DNA from: Chrysaora quinquecirrha
Lineage: Eukaryota; Cnidaria; Scyphozoa; Semaeostomeae; Pelagiidae
Direction: 5' to 3'
Length of the DNA: 64,000 nt
NCBI GenBank assembly: GCA_014526335.1
Contig: JACTAT010000039.1
Coordinates: forward strand, 2,148,657 to 2,212,656
Part shown: positions 63,807 to 64,000 of the stretch, one piece after another
Layout of the letters: every line of letters starts with the position of its first letter
Numbering within the stretch: the first letter of the stretch is position 1
Made by a program: the position numbers and the translations under genes
The notes under the pieces: generated by a model
The model's database searches: none
What the model saw: only the letters and a program-made list of their open reading frames with translations
What the model was told of the DNA's origin: nothing

Positions 63807-64000
63807 TTAAAATACAGTCCTTGAACCTCGGAGGCACAGAAGCATTGATTTAATTAGTTTGAACGAGATTTTAGTTCTTATGTCAGTCATTACTTCGTGG
63901 TATTTTCTATTCTGTTTTTCCGAGAGTTTCTTTGCCAATCTCTTATGAAATAACTGGCACTCCCTGCCCATAGCCCCATTGGTTCCAAATACTAGGGGGG
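63807..64000 (-). CDS. C-terminus of a TE-encoded protein, 5' part beyond window
   Basis: From the right edge the minus strand is open for about 64 codons: PLVFGTNGAMGRECQLFHKR, LAKKLSEKQNRKYHEVM and IRTKISFKLIKS, then LLCLRGSRTVF, ending at TAA 63807-63809. The 'P(L)VF.TNG.MG.E...F...LA', 'IR.K(I/L)SF', 'CLRGSR' order is one I know from the C-terminal tails of repeat-borne proteins in cnidarians and fish; I cannot name the element securely. No start codon is in the window. There are no stops within this part, so the copy may be young. Confidence 0.55.
   Translation of the reverse strand, partial: PLVFGTNGAMGRECQLFHKRLAKKLSEKQNRKYHEVMTDIRTKISFKLIKSMLLCLRGSRTVF

Overview
The window looks like repeat-dense, AT-rich DNA from an invertebrate animal. 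A cnidarian or similar early-branching metazoan is my best guess. The reasons are the mix of transposon families (Ty3/gypsy, CR1-like LINEs with an esterase ORF1, Penelope-like GIY-YIG, Tc1, hAT/ZMYM-type, MULE-type) and TE-linked protein families (DUF6589 type, 'FTGCD/CXC' type) that I associate with such genomes. GT-AG introns are visible, and there is no operon structure and no prokaryotic signal. I recognise no complete ordinary host gene. Almost every coding stretch is a mobile element, a decayed TE gene or a gene fragment.

Layout. 1-2638: 3' part of a deleted Ty3/gypsy element with its LTR. 2692-7762: a transposase-like gene (minus) split by a 2988 bp foldback element (3835-6822) whose arms are tandem repeats and whose core encodes a broken C2H2 zinc-finger protein. 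7900-8640: a direct repeat, a microsatellite and a RecQ-helicase-like exon. 9537-11743: a decayed DUF6589-type gene. 12410-16430: an ATC microsatellite carrying a 3.75 kb element with ~616 bp terminal inverted repeats, a 9 bp target duplication and a decayed intron-containing RING-like gene. 17097-21271: a second gypsy element (minus), nearly complete in domains but with RNase H deleted and the 5' LTR truncated. 21272-26716: fragments of LINE, Penelope-like, Tc1 and CR1 elements.

27340-29906: two diverging TE-type genes. 30230-31080: a dispersed ~1 kb noncoding repeat ('rep-A' here). 31200-33540: 5' part of a LINE. 33811-34170: two tRNA-like SINE heads. 34784-35290: Penelope RT remnant. 36292-39761: a TA-flanked inverted-repeat element containing two copies of a small palindromic MITE. 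40462-44266: hAT element with an almost complete but frame-broken transposase and a subterminal hairpin array. 44270-47290: LINE 3' parts, one split by a 751 bp MITE (45357-46107). 47580-51572: a MULE-type transposon inserted in rep-A with a 9 bp duplication, for which empty paralogous sites exist in this same window.

52403-56426: a cysteine-rich FTGCD/CXC gene (minus) split by a LINE (about 54590-55745). 57600-61290: repeat copies, including tandem rep-A. 62638-63623: another foldback element. 63807-64000: the C-terminus of a TE protein running off the end of the window.

The genes do not form a pathway; the window is a record of nested insertion. Four insertions can be placed inside an identifiable older sequence. 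Two have convincing target duplications (12684-16430 in the microsatellite, 47580-51572 in rep-A). Two have short or imperfect ones (3835-6822 in the transposase gene, 45357-46107 in the LINE). Most reading frames carry stops or frameshifts, so most products are probably inactive unless some of the single-base breaks are sequence errors.
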